Below are positions 31,484 to 33,461 of a stretch of DNA of 33,461 nucleotides, piece after piece; position 1 is the first letter of the stretch, and each line of letters opens with the position of its first letter. Location of the stretch: the IMG/VR virus record IMGVR_UViG_3300025732_000152, positions 1 through 33,461 of that record; one strand, 5' to 3'. A program made the position numbers and the translations under genes. Source of the DNA: a virus. Under the pieces are notes generated by a model. That model ran no database searches. It was not told where the DNA came from and saw only the letters and a list, made by a program, of their open reading frames with translations.

Positions 31484-31954
31484 TTACCCTTTGATGTTGA
31501 AGTTGAGATTCTTGTGGTTGGGGTAGTTAACAATGACCTCGCCCTCTGGGCACTTGTATTTGATATGTGCCAACAGAGTAGCCTGCCCTGGCGCAACCTT
31601 TTGCTCGGTATCCAGCTTAAATTTATACCCAAACTTGTCTACGTCAGATGAGGCAGGTCCAGAAAACGTTGCAATACTTGGCTTGGCTGGATGCACAACA
31701 AAATCGGCATCGCGCACTTCTAGCTTGAAACTGATGACTTCACAATCGTCGCGGTTCTTTTTACGGGCTACAACAACTTTGAACTCGTCATTTGCAAAGC
31801 CATCGCTAATACTAAAAAACCCTGGAGACCATTCCAAAATGTCTTTCTTGAAGATGCCCATTTTGTCGGCAAGAGTCCAACCGCCACCAACCATCGCAAA
31901 GGATGCAGTAACAATCCCAATGGTTTTAGACGCATCTTCAAGGCCGAACATCAT
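31484..31954 (-). CDS. Membrane-anchored protein of the lysis cassette, unknown
   Basis: I start it at the ATG at 31954, which overlaps the upstream TGA and has AAGGA eight bases upstream; a GTG nine codons earlier is less likely. The 156-residue product has one N-terminal membrane span (TIGIVTASFAMVGGGWTLA, about residues 11-29). The rest is a soluble beta-rich domain that ends NYPNHKNLNFNIKG. The single anchor and position before the holin would fit an accessory lysis protein or an inhibitor, but it lacks the coiled coil of classical spanins. Function unknown. Confidence 0.65.
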   Translation of the reverse strand: MMFGLEDASKTIGIVTASFAMVGGGWTLADKMGIFKKDILEWSPGFFSISDGFANDEFKVVVARKKNRDDCEVISFKLEVRDADFVVHPAKPSIATFSGPASSDVDKFGYKFKLDTEQKVAPGQATLLAHIKYKCPEGEVIVNYPNHKNLNFNIKG

Positions 31955-32499
31955 CTCCACAATCCTTTTGAAATCCCCCACTGGACCAGCCAGTACATCG
32001 CTAGACTAAACGCCGCAATGATTGCCACTGAGAGCTGTATGTCCTGGATCATGTCCTTGCGGTCCTGGGCCTTGGCGGCATCAATGATCTTCTGCTTAAC
32101 CGCCTCAGCCTCTTCCTTGGCAATCTGCCGCTTCATGCTCTCTCTGAGCTTGACCATGTCGTCCCAGATCTTTCCCTGGCCAGACCACACCAGCATCTCG
32201 TACAGCTCGTACTCCTGCCTCTCTAGCTCCCGTCGCTTCAGGACAATCTCCATCGCCTCTGACGTTAGCTCTGCATCCGTTTTCTTGGGCTTGACCCCGT
32301 TGGCCTTGTCCCACAGCGCCTCGCGCTTCTCTCGCTCCTTGACCGCCTCGGCCTTCTCAATGATGGCCTTCTGGTCAAAATACCCGACGATACTCTTGGT
32401 TAACTCATTGGCGTCCTTACCGAGCTTGATAACCTCCTTGATGGTGGCTACCGCCGCTTTGGCCCCGGCAAATGCAACGCCAATGGTTATCGGGTCAAT
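31951..32499 (-). CDS. Coiled-coil membrane protein, apparent ATT start
   Basis: The protein core begins I/M-DPITIGVAFAGAKAAVATIKE. Related phage proteins start MDPITI, and here the corresponding codon is ATT at 32499-32497, preceded by GAGG five bases upstream. No ATG, GTG or TTG lies in frame nearby, and the only upstream ATG (32601) would overlap the previous gene by 95 bases. From ATT the product has 182 residues: an Ala-rich amphipathic helix, a long charged coiled coil (about 45-155) and one C-terminal membrane span (SVAIIAAFSLAMYWLVQWG). This architecture could act in lysis or membrane attachment. It is coupled to the next gene by ATGA. Confidence 0.65.
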   Translation of the reverse strand: MDPITIGVAFAGAKAAVATIKEVIKLGKDANELTKSIVGYFDQKAIIEKAEAVKEREKREALWDKANGVKPKKTDAELTSEAMEIVLKRRELERQEYELYEMLVWSGQGKIWDDMVKLRESMKRQIAKEEAEAVKQKIIDAAKAQDRKDMIQDIQLSVAIIAAFSLAMYWLVQWGISKGLWR

Positions 32500-32506
32500 T
32501 TCAACC

Positions 32507-32677
32507 TCACTGAACCGGGGCTTCTTCCGGCTTGGTCTCAGGCATCGGCACTTGAGGGATTGCCTGCTCCTGAATGGCTTGAACCAGCTGGAACACCTCA
32601 CCGTACGGGCGCGTACCCAGATACTGCAGAGTGGCGTTCACCAGGCTCAGGCTCAACTCGATCTTCTTATCTTCCAT
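32507..32677 (-). CDS. Small phage protein, KIELSLSLVNATLQYLG type
   Basis: This 56-residue product starts MEDKKIELSLSLVNATLQYLG with GGAG six bases upstream. It continues PYGEVFQLVQAIQEQA and a Pro/Glu-rich tail. Short proteins with this helical pattern are frequent in phage late operons between tail-fibre and lysis genes. No function is known. Its stop is seven bases before the apparent ATT start of the next gene. Confidence 0.7.
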   Translation of the reverse strand: MEDKKIELSLSLVNATLQYLGTRPYGEVFQLVQAIQEQAIPQVPMPETKPEEAPVQ

Positions 32678-32727
32678 GGATATCTCCAAATGCAACCGCT
32701 GAGATGGGGCAGCGGCGAAACCCCTTA

Positions 32728-33015
32728 TTACCAAGGCAGGCCAGAGGCAGACACAGGATTCTTCTTCGCGTCGATCTTGGCTTGCACGGCCGCTTCAGTG
32801 GCGTCCTTGTCCACCGTCTCCCAGATCCAAGCTAAAACTTGATCTTGCGTCAGACCATCATAGGCAGCAACAGGCTCGCCATCCCATGAGCAGGTGGCAT
32901 ACACAGAGTCAGAGATGTCCCCATCAACTCCAACGCATTGCCAGTGCGCAGTGTGAACAAAATTATCAGAGGTACGGCGCTCCATTGGGGATACGGTCCA
33001 GGTGATTGTGGTCAT
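32728..33015 (-). CDS. Tail-fibre-linked small protein, TTITWTVSPMERR type
   Basis: The 95-residue product starts MTTITWTVSPMERRTSDNFV, has WQCVGVDGDISDSVYATCSW in the middle and GLTQDQVLAWIWETV near the C-terminus. Proteins with this order sit directly after tail-fibre genes in many aquatic phages and may be fibre-assembly factors or small virion proteins; this is known by context only. AAAGGA precedes the ATG. It follows the fibre gene by 18 bases. Confidence 0.75.
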   Translation of the reverse strand: MTTITWTVSPMERRTSDNFVHTAHWQCVGVDGDISDSVYATCSWDGEPVAAYDGLTQDQVLAWIWETVDKDATEAAVQAKIDAKKNPVSASGLPW

Positions 33016-33033
33016 GGTGATTCCTTTCAGGGG

Positions 33034-33461
33034 TTATTTAGCTTCAAGCGCCGTGATACGGGCGGTTAGTTGGGTGATGAGGGCTTGTTGTTCCTGAATA
33101 CACTTCATCAATGCATATTGCAGATCAGTCTGGTAGATGGACAGGCGCATCTTGGGTTCTTCGCCTTCTTTTGCCCAGTTGCTTTCCATCACCAACTCAG
33201 GAGCGACCGTTTGAACATCTTGCGCTACAACACCCAGCGTCAGGCCGGGGTCTTCTTCCATGTTCTGGTCGATGTAGTTGAAGGTCTGCACGGGAATGGC
33301 GCAGATCTTGGCAAGATAGTCACCTGCCGGAGCAAAGTTGGTTTTTTCTCTGCGGTCTGACAGGTTGGTATTGTTGGCCTGGTAGTTGGAAAGACCGCCG
33401 TTTGAAAGCAGCAAAAACCTATTTGTAGGGCCGCTATCAGTGCCTTTTAGAAAATAATTTG
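33034..33461 (-). CDS. C-terminal part of a tail fibre with S74 intramolecular chaperone
   Basis: The frame is open to the right edge (upstream residues include NYFLKGTDSGPTNRF), so only the last 142 or so residues of a longer fibre are seen. LSDRREKTNF carries the Ser and Lys of the peptidase S74 self-cleavage site. TLGVVAQDVQTVAPELV and LQYALMKCIQEQQALITQL are the other conserved parts, ending in a coiled coil (TARITALEAK). In this family the domain folds the trimeric fibre and then cleaves itself off. The main fibre, and so the receptor specificity, lies outside the window. Confidence 0.9.
   Translation of the reverse strand, partial: NYFLKGTDSGPTNRFLLLSNGGLSNYQANNTNLSDRREKTNFAPAGDYLAKICAIPVQTFNYIDQNMEEDPGLTLGVVAQDVQTVAPELVMESNWAKEGEEPKMRLSIYQTDLQYALMKCIQEQQALITQLTARITALEAK

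Noticed and set aside
31484-31981. Longer GTG start for the membrane-anchored lysis-cassette protein
   Set aside because: The ATG at 31954 overlaps the upstream stop and has a suitable ribosome-binding site, whereas the GTG does not.

Overview
This window is a stretch of a tailed bacteriophage genome of podovirus-like character. The support is a P22 gp10-like tail stabilisation protein, a GH24 endolysin next to a three-helix holin, a tail-fibre S74 chaperone domain, internal virion proteins, a giant polyvalent protein and an ERF-type recombination module. Small-gene families with endings such as AIRARG, and the motif WVGLTDAE, resemble those of phages of Burkholderiales and of lake viromes. 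A freshwater betaproteobacterial host is therefore plausible, but this is inference. I see no tRNA, CRISPR array, integrase or insertion sequence.

Layout. (1) Bases 1-3894 are leftward. They hold a chain of small, translationally coupled accessory genes (1-2062), a roughly 780-base gene-free region (2063-2842), two small genes, an intrinsic terminator, a 30-residue proline-rich mini-gene and a RuvC-like resolvase gene. (2) A divergent promoter region lies at 3895-3961. (3) Bases 3962-9116 are a tight rightward early operon: small unknown proteins, a SAM methyltransferase, a PD-(D/E)XK nuclease, an ERF single-strand annealing protein, a small acidic-tailed protein, an AT-hook/coiled-coil protein, a ribbon-helix-helix-like protein and a YbcO-like (DUF1364) zinc protein. 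(4) Bases 33461-9094 are a leftward late operon entering from the right edge. It runs through the tail-fibre C-terminus, small tail or lysis genes, holin, endolysin, the gp10-like tail protein, a structural protein, a small protein, three internal virion-type proteins and a 3802-residue polyvalent protein. That giant protein carries an adenine methyltransferase, a strawberry-notch-type helicase, an HExxH metallopeptidase-like site and an LPD38-like region. The early and late operons converge and overlap by 23 bases.

How they work together. The early operon supplies a recombination and replication set (nuclease, annealing protein, resolvase). The late operon builds the tail and the internal proteins, and lyses the cell. 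The giant protein is encoded directly after the internal proteins, and by analogy with P1 DarB it may travel in the virion and protect incoming DNA.

The most striking feature is the gene-free region. Read as minus-strand RNA it contains two tandem structural units whose closing stems differ in sequence but still pair, two hairpins with the same GUUAGCG loop on different stems, and two long complementary segment pairs in pseudoknot order. Most stem differences are G-U wobbles on the minus strand and would be A-C mismatches on the plus strand. A plausible promoter ends just before the first stem. I interpret it as a large structured non-coding RNA, possibly of the giant ornate class (GOLLD/ROOL-like) or a new family.
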